NCBI RefSeq assembly: GCF_000612545.2
Contig: NZ_CP097800.1
Coordinates: forward strand, 1,302,001 to 1,366,000
From: Streptomyces sp. PCS3-D2
GTDB lineage: Bacteria; Actinomycetota; Actinomycetes; Streptomycetales; Streptomycetaceae
Direction: 5' to 3'
DNA: 64,000 nt
Shown here: in pieces, positions 7,091 through 15,749 of the stretch
Layout: every line of letters begins with the position of its first letter
Position numbering within the stretch: the stretch's first letter is position 1
Notes under the pieces: generated by a model
What the model was told of the DNA's origin: nothing
Seen by the model: the letters and a program-made list of their open reading frames with translations, nothing else
The model's database searches: none
Program-made: the position numbers and the translations under genes

Positions 7091-9050
7091 CCGGCCGCAT
7101 GCGGAAGTCATAGCGGGCGGGCAGCGGGCAGTCCGTGAGCGCGGACCACACCTCGGACAGGGTTTCCTCGCCCTCCCGCAGGTCGGGGAGTTCGAAGCCG
7201 TCCTCGAAGACCCGGCGGGCCGCCCGCACATGCCCCTCCGCCGCCAGCAGCCGGGCCGCCAACAGGCGGAAGCGCCCCTGTTCGCGCAGGGCCGGCCGGA
7301 CCCGGTCCCAGACCGCACGGGCCTGCGGCAGCCGGCCCGCCGCCAGCAGCGCGGCCATCGCCTCCCGTCCGAGGGCCGACTCCGCGGCCGTCCACGGCTC
7401 GCCCCCGCGGTTCTCCGCCGCCAGGTCCTCGAAGGCCGCGGCGAAACCGTCGGCGGCCCGTGCGGCATCGCCCGCCAGCGCGTCCGCCACCGCCAGGCAG
7501 CGCAGCAGCGGCCACTGCGACGGGGCGAGCGCCAGCCCGCGCTCCCAGCTCCGTACCGCCTGGGCGGTGTCACCCGCGTGCCACTGGGCCACGCCCAGGT
7601 GGTACTCCGTCAGCGGGTCCGCGGGAGCCGTCTCCAGCATGTCCCGCCAGTGCGGGGCGACCAGGCTCGGCCCCGGCGGGACGACCCGGCGCGGCGTGGG
7701 CAGGACGCCCGTGCGCCACAGTTCCAGCCACGGCTCCTGCTCCTCGCCCAGCGTGGCCTCCTCGAAGGGCGTACCCGGCAGCCGGTGGCCCGCGCACAGC
7801 ACCTCCAGCGCTCCCCAGCCCGATCCGACCGCCAGCCGCTCCCCCGGCTCGGTGTCGGCGCAGCCGTGCCACGCCTCGTAGGCCTCGTCCACGCGCTGCC
7901 GCGGCAGCACGGCGTCCAAGGCGTCCTGTGCCGCGCCGCGGGCGGCCGTCCAGTCCGCGCCGTGCACCGCCGAGGGATCCGCCGACAGCGGTCCGTACGC
8001 CTCCAGCCAGCTGAACTCCGCGCCGCCCTCCAGCCGTACGTGCTCCAGCTGGGTGCGGGCCAGCCCGGCCTGGATCTCCGCGTAGCCTCCCGTGCCCGGC
8101 TCGGTCAGCCACTCCTGCCAGCGCCGGCCGCCACCGCCCGCGCCCCACACGAACAGCTTGCGGCCGCGCAGCCGCCCGGTGGAGGCCTGCACCAGGCCCC
8201 GCCCGTCCGCGTCCAGGCAGGCGACCCAGGGCCGGGCCCCGTCCTCGACCTCGTAGAAGAAGTCGGCCGGGTACTCGCTGCGCAGCGGGTAGGTCCGGTC
8301 CGCGGCCTCCCACTCCGGCACCGGGATGCGGCGCAGCGAGCGCTCGTACCCGAAGTGCCAGGCCTCGTCGGCGGGGGCCAGGACGCGACTGCCCGGGTCC
8401 TCCGGGACGGCGGTGTTGGACCACCAGTACACCGGTGCGGGCCGCTCGTGCGGGTTGCGCACGCGGACGCCTGCGTACAGGAACCGCGAGTCCCCGGGGA
8501 GCCACAGGTCCACTTGGAACGGCAGGTCGCGCAGCCGCTCCCACTCCCACAGCCGGACCATCACGCCGCCGTCGGGAGCGGGGACCAGCGCGGCGTGCAG
8601 CGGGGCGCAGGAGAGGGCGGTGTGGCCGGTCGCGCCGGTGTTCCACTCGATGCCGCCGGAGAACCAGGCCCCGTTCAGCGCGAAGTTGGCGGGCTGGAAC
8701 ACCGGGTTGCGGTAGAGCAGTTCGCGGCCGGTGGGCAGCTGGACGAGCGAGTGGACGCGCCCGCCCAGGCCCGGCAGCACGGTCGCGCGCAGGTGCTCGT
8801 TCTCGATGACGACGGCCTCGAACTCCCGCTCCGTGCGCACCCGCCCGTACCCGTCGCGGATCCGTACGGGCAGCAGCGAGCGCAGCGGCTCGTACCCGAT
8901 CTGGCGGGCCATCTCACGCGGCATGCCGTCGCGGGAGCGCGCGTCCAGGACGTGCACGCCGTCGGGCGCCTGCAGGGCGGGCAGTGGGTTGTCGGAGCCC
9001 AACGGGGCTGCGGGGAGGGTCAGTACGGCGCGTCGGACGGTGGTGGCCAT
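7080..9050 (-). CDS. DUF5107/TPR-domain protein
   Basis: A 656-residue cytoplasmic protein. The first two thirds match DUF5107, a beta-sandwich domain related to aldose-epimerase/galactose-mutarotase folds, recognisable by ENEHLRATVLPGLGGRVHSL near residue 80 and FALNGAWFSGGIEWN near 125. The last third (about 460-650) is made of helical TPR-type repeats such as DPLTEYHLGVAQWHAGDTAQA. The family is often found near carbohydrate genes and is presumed to act on glycans, but no substrate is evident here. I prefer ATG 9050; an in-frame GTG at 9065 is possible and neither has a good ribosome site. No sugar genes are adjacent. Confidence 0.85.
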   Translation of the reverse strand: MATTVRRAVLTLPAAPLGSDNPLPALQAPDGVHVLDARSRDGMPREMARQIGYEPLRSLLPVRIRDGYGRVRTEREFEAVVIENEHLRATVLPGLGGRVHSLVQLPTGRELLYRNPVFQPANFALNGAWFSGGIEWNTGATGHTALSCAPLHAALVPAPDGGVMVRLWEWERLRDLPFQVDLWLPGDSRFLYAGVRVRNPHERPAPVYWWSNTAVPEDPGSRVLAPADEAWHFGYERSLRRIPVPEWEAADRTYPLRSEYPADFFYEVEDGARPWVACLDADGRGLVQASTGRLRGRKLFVWGAGGGGRRWQEWLTEPGTGGYAEIQAGLARTQLEHVRLEGGAEFSWLEAYGPLSADPSAVHGADWTAARGAAQDALDAVLPRQRVDEAYEAWHGCADTEPGERLAVGSGWGALEVLCAGHRLPGTPFEEATLGEEQEPWLELWRTGVLPTPRRVVPPGPSLVAPHWRDMLETAPADPLTEYHLGVAQWHAGDTAQAVRSWERGLALAPSQWPLLRCLAVADALAGDAARAADGFAAAFEDLAAENRGGEPWTAAESALGREAMAALLAAGRLPQARAVWDRVRPALREQGRFRLLAARLLAAEGHVRAARRVFEDGFELPDLREGEETLSEVWSALTDCPLPARYDFRMRPATS

Positions 9051-9114
9051 AAGGAAAGGGAACACGCCACGGCGGCCGGTGCACAGGGGTTCCGCGGATC
9101 ACCACCGGTCAGGA

Positions 9115-10014
9115 TTACGCAAAGGCCCCCGTCACCAGATCCGCCAGGAGCGTGCCCGCCCGGCCGTCGGGGTCGAGATCCGGGTCGTAGACGGTGACGT
9201 TCAGCCCGGCGCACCGCGGTGACCCGACCAGAACGCCCAGCAGCTCCGCGACCTCATCGGGCAGCAAGCCGCCGGGGGCGGGGCTGTCCACGGCGGGCAT
9301 CGCCTCCGGGTCGAGCACATCGGCGTCCAGGTGCACCCAGAACCCGTCGGTCACCGGCGGGATCAGGCCGTCCAGCGCGGACCGGGCGACGGTCGCGGCG
9401 CCCCGGCGGCGGATCTCGCCGACGGTGGCCGCGAAGATCCCGGCCTCCGCCAGCTCGGGCAGGTCCGCGTCCCCGTCGCGGATCCCGAACAGCCGGACGT
9501 CCTCGTCCCGCAGGTACGGCGCGAGCCCCTCCAGGTCGCTGAGCGAGGGCTGGCCGCGACCGGTGGCCAGGGCCAGTTCCTCGCCGGCCGCGGCGCCGAC
9601 GGGTCCGTTGACGGCGGTGTTGCCCGGGTGGCGGAAGTCGGCCGAAGCGTCGACGGCGGCTAGGCCGTAGCGGCCGGTCCGGCGCATGGCGAGCGAGGCG
9701 CCGAGCTGGATGGAGCAGTCCCCGCCGAGGACGACGGGGAACTCCCCGGCCCGCAGGTGGCGTTCGATCCGGTCGGCGAGGGCGACGGTGTACGCGGCGA
9801 GCGCGTCGGCGTTGAAGACGCCGTCGCCCTCCGCCCAGTCGCCGCGGTCGTAGCGGGGCGGGACGACGACACCGCCCTCGCGCGCCCCGAGCCTGCTCAG
9901 CAGGGCCTGCTCGCGCAGGGCGCCCGCGAGCTTGTAGACGCCGGGGACAGTCCCGGGCGCGGGCGGCCGCAGTCCCAGGTTGGACGGGGCATCGAGCAGT
10001 ACGAGGGTGCGCAT
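9115..10014 (-). CDS. Arginase/agmatinase-fold protein with altered Mn ligands
   Basis: The 299-residue protein has the ureohydrolase fold: GGDCS at 97-101, DASADF at 122-127 and HLDADVLDP at 228-236. In canonical arginases these are GGDHS, DAHxD and SxDxDxxDP, and the two histidines are manganese ligands. Here the first is Cys100 and the second is Ser124, while Asp99, Asp122, Asp126, Asp230 and Asp232 are kept. From memory, Cys at the first site is not rare among actinobacterial relatives, but loss of both histidines is unusual. Arginine or agmatine hydrolysis should not be assumed; a different metal site or no catalysis is possible. The ATG at 10014 has AGGA upstream. Confidence 0.8.
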   Translation of the reverse strand: MRTLVLLDAPSNLGLRPPAPGTVPGVYKLAGALREQALLSRLGAREGGVVVPPRYDRGDWAEGDGVFNADALAAYTVALADRIERHLRAGEFPVVLGGDCSIQLGASLAMRRTGRYGLAAVDASADFRHPGNTAVNGPVGAAAGEELALATGRGQPSLSDLEGLAPYLRDEDVRLFGIRDGDADLPELAEAGIFAATVGEIRRRGAATVARSALDGLIPPVTDGFWVHLDADVLDPEAMPAVDSPAPGGLLPDEVAELLGVLVGSPRCAGLNVTVYDPDLDPDGRAGTLLADLVTGAFA

Positions 10015-10094
10015 CCCCTCATCCTGCGCGATGCGGAGCCTCGGCGGCGGGCATCGTCGCGGACCGGGCCCGCACGGCGCGGGCCCGGGCGGCG

Positions 10095-10652
10095 TCACCG
10101 GGTGCGGGGCATCCCTGCGGTGAGGGCCCAGCGTTCGTGGTCGCGCCAGGCGCCGTCGACCCGGAGGAAGTCCGGGGAGAGCCCCTCCAGGCGGAAGCCG
10201 GCGCCCCGCACCAGGGCGATCGAAGCGGTGTTGCCGGGCTGGACGTTGGCCTCCAGCCGGTGCAGGCCGAGGCCCTCCCCGGCGGGGGCGAAGGCGTGGT
10301 CGAGGACCAGGCCCAGGGCTTCGCGCAGGAGGCCCCGGCCGGCGGCGTGCGCGAAGGCCCCGTAGCCGAGGGCGCCGCACTGGAACGCGCCCCGCACGAT
10401 GTTGTTGACGTTGACGAATCCGGCCAGGGCGCCGGTGCCGAGCTCGCACACGAGGAACCCGGCCCGGGCGTCGCCCGCCGTCAGCCGGGTCGCGTAGGGC
10501 GCGTACTCCTCGATGGTGGCGGGCGGGAAGAGCCAGGGGCCGTGGAGGCCGCGGCTCTCGCGCACACGCGCGGTGAACTCGGGTCCGTCAGAGAGCCGGT
10601 AGGGCCGCAGGCCGACACGACCCCCTTCACGCAGGAACGCAGAAACGGTCAT
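10095..10652 (-). CDS. GNAT N-acetyltransferase (RimJ/RimL-like)
   Basis: A 185-residue acetyl-CoA-dependent acyltransferase of the Acetyltransf_3 group, which includes ribosomal-protein N-acetyltransferases. The beta4-beta5 region GFVNVNNIVRGAFQCGALGY (near 78-97), AGRGLLREAL (near 105, the CoA pyrophosphate loop) and LHRLEANVQPGNTASIALVR (near 130-150) are all present. The substrate cannot be told from sequence; an N-terminal amine or an aminoglycoside-like amine are both possible. It lies 80 bp upstream of the arginase-like gene on the same strand and could be cotranscribed. Confidence 0.85.
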   Translation of the reverse strand: MTVSAFLREGGRVGLRPYRLSDGPEFTARVRESRGLHGPWLFPPATIEEYAPYATRLTAGDARAGFLVCELGTGALAGFVNVNNIVRGAFQCGALGYGAFAHAAGRGLLREALGLVLDHAFAPAGEGLGLHRLEANVQPGNTASIALVRGAGFRLEGLSPDFLRVDGAWRDHERWALTAGMPRTR

Positions 10653-10807
10653 CGGCCCAGGGTAGGGGTCCTCCCGTCATCCGCGGCGGGCGCCCGGCGG
10701 CCGGGCGGGGACGGCGCGACCGGGCGCGGGCAGGCCGTCGTCGCGGAGGAGACCGGCGGGTCCCGCAGAGGCGGGGAGGCGGAGGCGGCTGCCCGGCGCG
10801 GTCCGGT

Positions 10808-12805
10808 TCACGAGGAGGTCTCCAGCGCGAGCCGCGGGACGTCGGTGCGTTCGATCCCGAAGACCTGTGTGTACAGCGACAGTTCCGCCTCCAGGGCGCG
10901 GACCATGGTGTCGGCGCGGCGGAAGCCGTGGCCCTCGCCCTCGAAGGCGAGGTAGGCGTGCGGCACGGGCCGGCCCCGCATCGCGGCCGTCAGCCGCTCC
11001 GCCTGCGCCGGCGGGCAGACCGCGTCGTCCAGCCCCTGGAGCAGCACGAAGGGCGCCGTGATCCGGTCGGCGTTGGCCACCGGGGAGCGCTCGCGGTTCA
11101 GGACGGCGAGGGTCCCCGGTGGCCCGGCCAGGCCGTCGATGTAGCGGGATTCCAGGTCGTGGGTCTCCTCGGCGAAGCCCAGCAGGTCCAGCACCGGGTA
11201 GATGATCGCCGCGCAGGCGTACAGGTCGGTCGTGGCCAGCGAAGCCGCCGCCGTCCAGCCGCCCGCGCTGCCGCCGCGGATCGCGAGGCGCGCCGGGTCG
11301 GCGGTGCCCTCCGCCGCCAGCGCCCGGGCCACGGCGGCGCAGTCCTCCACGTCCACCACACCCCACTGCTCGCGCAGCCGTTCCCGGTAGGCGCGGCCGT
11401 AGCCGGTGGAGCCGCCGTAGTTCACCTCGACCACGCCGATCCCGCGCGAGGTGAAGTAGGCGATGTGCAGGTCGAGCACGGGCGGCACGTGGTCGGTGGG
11501 CCCGCCGTGCGCCCACACCACGTACGGGGGCAGTTCGTCGGCGGGGGCCCGGCAGGCCGGGTGGTGCGGCGGGTAGACGTGCGCGTGGATCTGCCGGTCG
11601 TCCGGGCCGAGGAAGGTGCGGCTCTGCGGCTCCGGGTAGTAGGCCGGGTCCACCGGGTCCGGGCCCTGTGCGCCGACGACCCTGGCGTGCCCGCTCGCGG
11701 TGTCCAGCTCGACCACCTCGTAGGCGCTGCGCGGGCTGGCGGCCACCCCGTAGACCCGGCTGCCGTGCACGGCGAGCGTCGGCTGCCACGCCGTCCAGGG
11801 CCCGGCCGCGTCCACCAGGTCGCCGCTCTCCGGGTCCAGGATGCCGAGCACCGAGGAGCCCTGGCCGTGCAGCACGGCGACGAGTCCGTCGGGAAGCGGT
11901 GCGATCCAGCGCAACCCGGGCTTCCACAGCGCTCCCCCGAACTCCTCCTCCCGCAGGCACAGGTTGACGGCCCAGCCCGTGTCCGGGTCCACCCGGTACG
12001 GGTTCCACCAGCCGCCGCGGTCGCTGACCGCGAGCAGGGTTCCGTCGGCCGTCCAGTCCACCTGGGCGACGGACTCGTCGGGTCCTCCGAGGACCGTGCG
12101 GGCCCCGGCCAGTCCGCCGTCCGCGGTGACCTCGGCCAGGTGCAGCTCGGTGCCGTCCCAGGGCATCAGCGGGTGGTCCCACACCAGCCAGGCCGCGTGC
12201 CTGCCGTCCGGCGAGAGCCGCGGGCCGGTGGCGAAGCGGTGCCGGTCGTCGGTGAGCTCCCGCACGGCCGACCGGTCCCCGGCCGCGGACCCGTCCAGCG
12301 GTACGGCGGCCAGGACCCGGCGCACATCCGTCGGCGCCGCCCCGGTGAACTCCTCCATGACGCACCAGACCTCGTCCCCGCGCAGCACCGGATCGACCCA
12401 GCGCAATCCGCCGCCGGTCGCGGACAGGGGGGTGAGGGGCCTGGGGTCGGGGGCTCCGGGCGCGTCCGGCTCGTAGGCGTACAGCCGCTGGTCGGCGAAG
12501 TGGACGAAGACCAGCAGGGGCCCACCCGTCGCACGCTCGACCCCGGCCCAGGGCAGGCCGCCGTACTCGGTGAACCGGCTGCGCACGTTCCACGGCGCGG
12601 GCAGCTCGCTGACCTCGGTCCCGGCCCCGGCAGGGCGGCGGCGCACCAAGGTGCGGCGGCCCGCCTCCCGCGGCCGGGGCTCGGTCCACCACACCTCGGG
12701 GCCGACCGTGCCGATGTACTCGGGCCGTCCGTCGAGCGAGGCCGCGAGGCCCGCGTCGAGGGGCGAGGGCCAGCTTCCGTACGGGCAGGTGCGCGTGGGG
12801 TTCAT
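10808..12805 (-). CDS. S9 prolyl-oligopeptidase-family peptidase
   Basis: A 665-residue cytoplasmic serine peptidase: a beta-propeller of about 370 residues followed by an alpha/beta-hydrolase domain. The nucleophile is in RGGSAGGWTA near residue 511, the Asp in GLDDAVCPP near 591 and the His in EGEGHGFRR near 625. Members cut short peptides, usually after proline or as acylaminoacyl peptidases. It is the last gene of a three-peptidase operon, beginning 13 bases after the M20 gene stops, so translational coupling is likely. I start at ATG 12805, the first Met fitting the domain; upstream sequence is the end of the M20 gene in another frame. No signal peptide is seen. Confidence 0.88.
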   Translation of the reverse strand: MNPTRTCPYGSWPSPLDAGLAASLDGRPEYIGTVGPEVWWTEPRPREAGRRTLVRRRPAGAGTEVSELPAPWNVRSRFTEYGGLPWAGVERATGGPLLVFVHFADQRLYAYEPDAPGAPDPRPLTPLSATGGGLRWVDPVLRGDEVWCVMEEFTGAAPTDVRRVLAAVPLDGSAAGDRSAVRELTDDRHRFATGPRLSPDGRHAAWLVWDHPLMPWDGTELHLAEVTADGGLAGARTVLGGPDESVAQVDWTADGTLLAVSDRGGWWNPYRVDPDTGWAVNLCLREEEFGGALWKPGLRWIAPLPDGLVAVLHGQGSSVLGILDPESGDLVDAAGPWTAWQPTLAVHGSRVYGVAASPRSAYEVVELDTASGHARVVGAQGPDPVDPAYYPEPQSRTFLGPDDRQIHAHVYPPHHPACRAPADELPPYVVWAHGGPTDHVPPVLDLHIAYFTSRGIGVVEVNYGGSTGYGRAYRERLREQWGVVDVEDCAAVARALAAEGTADPARLAIRGGSAGGWTAAASLATTDLYACAAIIYPVLDLLGFAEETHDLESRYIDGLAGPPGTLAVLNRERSPVANADRITAPFVLLQGLDDAVCPPAQAERLTAAMRGRPVPHAYLAFEGEGHGFRRADTMVRALEAELSLYTQVFGIERTDVPRLALETSS

Positions 12806-12818
12806 CACCGGGCCCCGC

Positions 12819-14249
12819 TCACAGGGTGCGCAGCGCGCGGTCGAGGACACGGACGCCGAAGTGGAGGGCATCGACGGGGACCCGCTCGTCCACGCCGTGG
12901 AAGAGGGACCAGTAGTCGAAGCCGGGTGGCAGCTTCAGCGGGGAGAAGCCGTAGCCGGTGACGCCGAGCCGGGAGAACTGCTTGGCGTCGGTGCCGCCCG
13001 CCATGCAGAAGGGCACCACGTGGCCGTCCGGGTCGAAGCGCTCGACGGACGCGCGCAGGACGGCGTAGGTCCGCCCGTCCACGGGTGCCTCCAGCGCGAC
13101 CTCCCGGTGGTGGAACTCCCAGGTGACGTCGGGGCCGGTGAGGGCGTCGAGGGTGGCGATGAACTCGGCCTCGCCGCCGGGCAGCGTGCGCCCGTCGACG
13201 AAGGCGGTGGCCCGGCCGGGGATCACGTTCAGTTTGTATCCGGCGCTGAGCATGGTCGGGTTGGCGCTGTTGCGGACGGTCGCCTCGACGAGGGCGGCGG
13301 ACGGGCCGAGTTTGCCGAGGAGCGAGTCGAGGTCGAGGCCGGGGCGCCGCGGGTCGACCGACAGGCCCTGGAGCGCGGCGAGTTCGGTGATGCAGGCAGT
13401 GACGGTGTCGGTGAGCCGGACGGGCCACTCGTACGCGCCGATCCGGGCGACGGCAGCGGCGAGGCGGCTCACGGCGTTGGCCCTGTTGGGCTTGGAGCCG
13501 TGGCCGGTGGTGCCGTGTGCGGTCAGCTTCAGCCAGGCGGTGCCGCGTTCACCGGCGGCGATCGGGTAGAGGACGCGGCCGGGGCCGGTGTGGACGGTGA
13601 AGGCGCCGGATTCGCTCAGGCCCTCCGTGCAGCCTTCGAAGAGTTCCGGATGGTGGTCGGCGAGGAAGCCGGAGCCGTCGACGGCGCTGTCCTCCTCGTC
13701 GGCGGTGTAGGCGATCACGATGTCCCGGCGCGGGCGCACCCCCGCGCGCGCCCAGGCCCGGACGACGGCCAGCACCATCGCGTCCATGTTCTTCATGTCG
13801 ACGGCGCCTCGGCCCCAGACGACGCCGTCGCGGACCTCTCCGGAGAAGGGGTCCGCGCTCCAGTCGGCGGCCTCGGCGGGGACCACGTCGAGGTGGCCGT
13901 GGACGAGGAGCGCGTCGGCGGAGGGGTCGGTGCCCGCGATCCGGGCGACCACGTTGGTGCGGCCCGGGGTGCGCTCCAGCAGCAGCGGCTCCAGCCCGGC
14001 GGCGGCGAGCCGTTCGGCCACGTATTCGGCGGCGGGCCGCTCGCGGCAGTCTCCGCCGCCCCGGTTGGAGGTGTCGATCCTGATGAGGTCCGAGGTGAAC
14101 TCGACCGCTTCGTCCAGAGCCACCGCGTCGACCGCGTCGACCGGGTCGACCGGGTCGACCGGGTCGACCGCGTCGGCGCCGGCCGCACCGGCCGGGAGGG
14201 CGCCGGCTTCGGCCGGGGCCCCGGTGTCGATTGCGCGCATGTCAGCCAT
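12819..14249 (-). CDS. M20-family metallopeptidase
   Basis: A 476-residue zinc peptidase of the M20 (ArgE/DapE/CPG2) family. Metal ligands and catalytic residues are visible: His119 and Asp121 in VHGHLDVVP, Asp151 in GRGAVDMK, Glu185 (general base) and Glu186 in TADEED, and a C-terminal His near 464 (ALHFGVR). A dimerisation domain lies in the middle (about 230-350). Members release amino acids from dipeptides or N-acyl amino acids. Residues 26-43 are a Val-Asp-Pro/Ala repeat encoded by six 9-bp units, outside the fold. The ATG at 14249 overlaps the stop of the preceding M55 gene by 8 bases, and the S9 gene follows. Confidence 0.9.
   Translation of the reverse strand: MADMRAIDTGAPAEAGALPAGAAGADAVDPVDPVDPVDAVDAVALDEAVEFTSDLIRIDTSNRGGGDCRERPAAEYVAERLAAAGLEPLLLERTPGRTNVVARIAGTDPSADALLVHGHLDVVPAEAADWSADPFSGEVRDGVVWGRGAVDMKNMDAMVLAVVRAWARAGVRPRRDIVIAYTADEEDSAVDGSGFLADHHPELFEGCTEGLSESGAFTVHTGPGRVLYPIAAGERGTAWLKLTAHGTTGHGSKPNRANAVSRLAAAVARIGAYEWPVRLTDTVTACITELAALQGLSVDPRRPGLDLDSLLGKLGPSAALVEATVRNSANPTMLSAGYKLNVIPGRATAFVDGRTLPGGEAEFIATLDALTGPDVTWEFHHREVALEAPVDGRTYAVLRASVERFDPDGHVVPFCMAGGTDAKQFSRLGVTGYGFSPLKLPPGFDYWSLFHGVDERVPVDALHFGVRVLDRALRTL
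14122..14175 (-). repeat. Six tandem 9-bp units in the M20 gene
   Basis: Six adjacent copies of ACCG(C/G)GTCG on the plus strand encode a Val-Asp-(Pro/Ala) tripeptide repeat near the N terminus. The unit is a multiple of three, so copy-number change by slippage would keep the frame. The varied base alternates between C and G in the order C,C,G,G,G,C. Confidence 0.9.
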
Positions 14250-15075
14250 ACTGCTCCTCCACGGCCGCCGAGACGACCGTCGTGACCGCCTTGAAGGCGC
14301 GGATCCCCTCGTACATCGTCTCGCTGCTGTACGCGACCCTGCGCTCCCCGCTGCGCCGCACCCCCGGGACCACCGTGGCGGACATGGCGAGGTGCTCGGC
14401 GTCGAACTCCAGCTCCACGGTGTACGGGCCGCCGGGCACGGGCTCGCGCCGGACCGCGAGGGCGGTGGCCTCCTTGGCCGCGGCCCGGATGTCGGCGGCG
14501 GTACGGGCCGGGGTCCGGCAGACGGCGGCGTAGCGCGAGACGTGGTCCTTGACCGCTACGGTCACCGCATCCGGGGCGTAGCCGGCTGCGTCCACGCAGG
14601 TCAGGTCGTCGCCCGTGACCAGAATGACCGGGACTCCGTACTCGGCGACGACGTGGGCGTTGAGCAGCCCCTCGCTCGCACGGGTCCCGTTGAGCCACAC
14701 CCCGGTGATGGAGTTGGCCAGGTAGGTGTGGGCGAGGACGCCTTCGGTGCCGGCGCCCGTGTGATAGCCGACGAAGGCGATGCCGTCGACGTCGCCGCGC
14801 TGGACGCCCTCGACCATGGAGAGGGACTTGTGGCGGCCGGTGAGCATCTCGGCCCGGGCGTCGAGCCGCTCCAGCAGCAGGTTGCGCATGGTCCAGTGGG
14901 CCTCGTTGACGAGCACCCGGTCCGCGCCGCCGTCGTAGAAGCCGAGCACGGCGGCGTTGACGTCGGAGGTGAACATGGAGCGGCAGCGCTCCCACTGGGG
15001 CGTGCCGGGCAGGACGTCCGCGGGCCAGGTGACGCCGGTGGCGCCTTCCATGTCGGCGGAGATGAGGATCTTCAT
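14242..15075 (-). CDS. M55-family D-aminopeptidase (DppA-like)
   Basis: A 277-residue zinc peptidase of the M55 family, whose best-known member, Bacillus DppA, trims D-Ala from D-Ala-containing peptides. The N terminus has SADMEG with Asp8 and Glu10, then His60 (NEAHW) and His105 (GYHTGAG), matching the metal-ligand spacing. It is first in the operon with an M20 and an S9 peptidase, so the set could degrade peptides stepwise, including cell-wall D-peptides; the last point is inference. The ATG at 15075 starts directly with the conserved MKILISADMEG sequence. DppA enzymes form decamers. Confidence 0.9.
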   Translation of the reverse strand: MKILISADMEGATGVTWPADVLPGTPQWERCRSMFTSDVNAAVLGFYDGGADRVLVNEAHWTMRNLLLERLDARAEMLTGRHKSLSMVEGVQRGDVDGIAFVGYHTGAGTEGVLAHTYLANSITGVWLNGTRASEGLLNAHVVAEYGVPVILVTGDDLTCVDAAGYAPDAVTVAVKDHVSRYAAVCRTPARTAADIRAAAKEATALAVRREPVPGGPYTVELEFDAEHLAMSATVVPGVRRSGERRVAYSSETMYEGIRAFKAVTTVVSAAVEEQYG

Positions 15076-15299
15076 CGGGCCCCCGGGCAGTCGGTTGCGC
15101 GGTCGCGCGCGACGCGACCGGGACGCGCAGCGCCCAGCCTAAGGGCTGTTGCCCCGTCGGGGGCGGATCAGCGCGCGACGTCCTCGCTTCCGGGGCGCGG
15201 CCGGTGCCCGGCCGGGAGGGGCCGAGCGGAAAGTCCACCCGAACCGGTGAGTCGGCCCGGCCCTGCCCGGGCCCGTCCGGGCCCGGGCAACGGCCTTGC

Positions 15300-15749
15300 T
15301 CAGGCCTTGCCTTCGACTTCCGCGGCCAGGTTGGCCAGCAGGGCGTCGTAGATGCGGCCGAGGCCCTTGGGCGCGAAGGTGCGCTCGAAGAATCCGCCGA
15401 TGCCGCCGGCGCCGTTCCACACGGTGGTGACGACGGCCTTGGACTTGCCCTCGCCGGCCGGGGTGACCACCCAGGTGGTGACCATGGAGGAGTTGCGGTC
15501 CTTCTCCACGAGCTGCCCGTCGGTGGGCTCGGTGACCTCCAGCAGGCAGTCGCGCACGCGCTTGCTGGTGGCCTGGAGCTTCCAGTGCACCAGGGTGCCC
15601 TCGCCGTCGCCGCCCTCACGCACCTCGTACTCGCTGAAGTGCTCGGGCAGCAGCTTGCCCCGGGTCCCGCTGTAGTCCGCCAGCGTGTCGAAGACCGTCT
15701 CCGCGTCGGCCCCGATGATGCGCTCCGTGGTGGCCTCGACCTGCGCCAT
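15300..15749 (-). CDS. SRPBCC-family protein
   Basis: A 149-residue START/polyketide-cyclase-like protein with a helix-grip fold (residues 1-140: an N-terminal strand with ERIIGADAETVFDTLADY, a sheet rich in Thr/Val, and a long C-terminal helix ending LLANLAAEVEGK). Such proteins bind hydrophobic ligands. Nothing in the surroundings names the ligand. GGAGG with proper spacing precedes the ATG at 15749. Gene neighbours upstream and downstream are not obviously related, and it seems monocistronic. Confidence 0.85.
   Translation of the reverse strand: MAQVEATTERIIGADAETVFDTLADYSGTRGKLLPEHFSEYEVREGGDGEGTLVHWKLQATSKRVRDCLLEVTEPTDGQLVEKDRNSSMVTTWVVTPAGEGKSKAVVTTVWNGAGGIGGFFERTFAPKGLGRIYDALLANLAAEVEGKA

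Noticed and set aside
7020-9197. Plus-strand open frame of about 725 codons opposite the DUF5107 gene
   Set aside because: Low-complexity Arg/Gly/Pro composition; the opposite strand has clear domains and proper codon bias.
14122-14175. Short direct repeats considered as a CRISPR array
   Set aside because: Nine-base units without spacers, in frame inside a gene, and no cas genes in the window.
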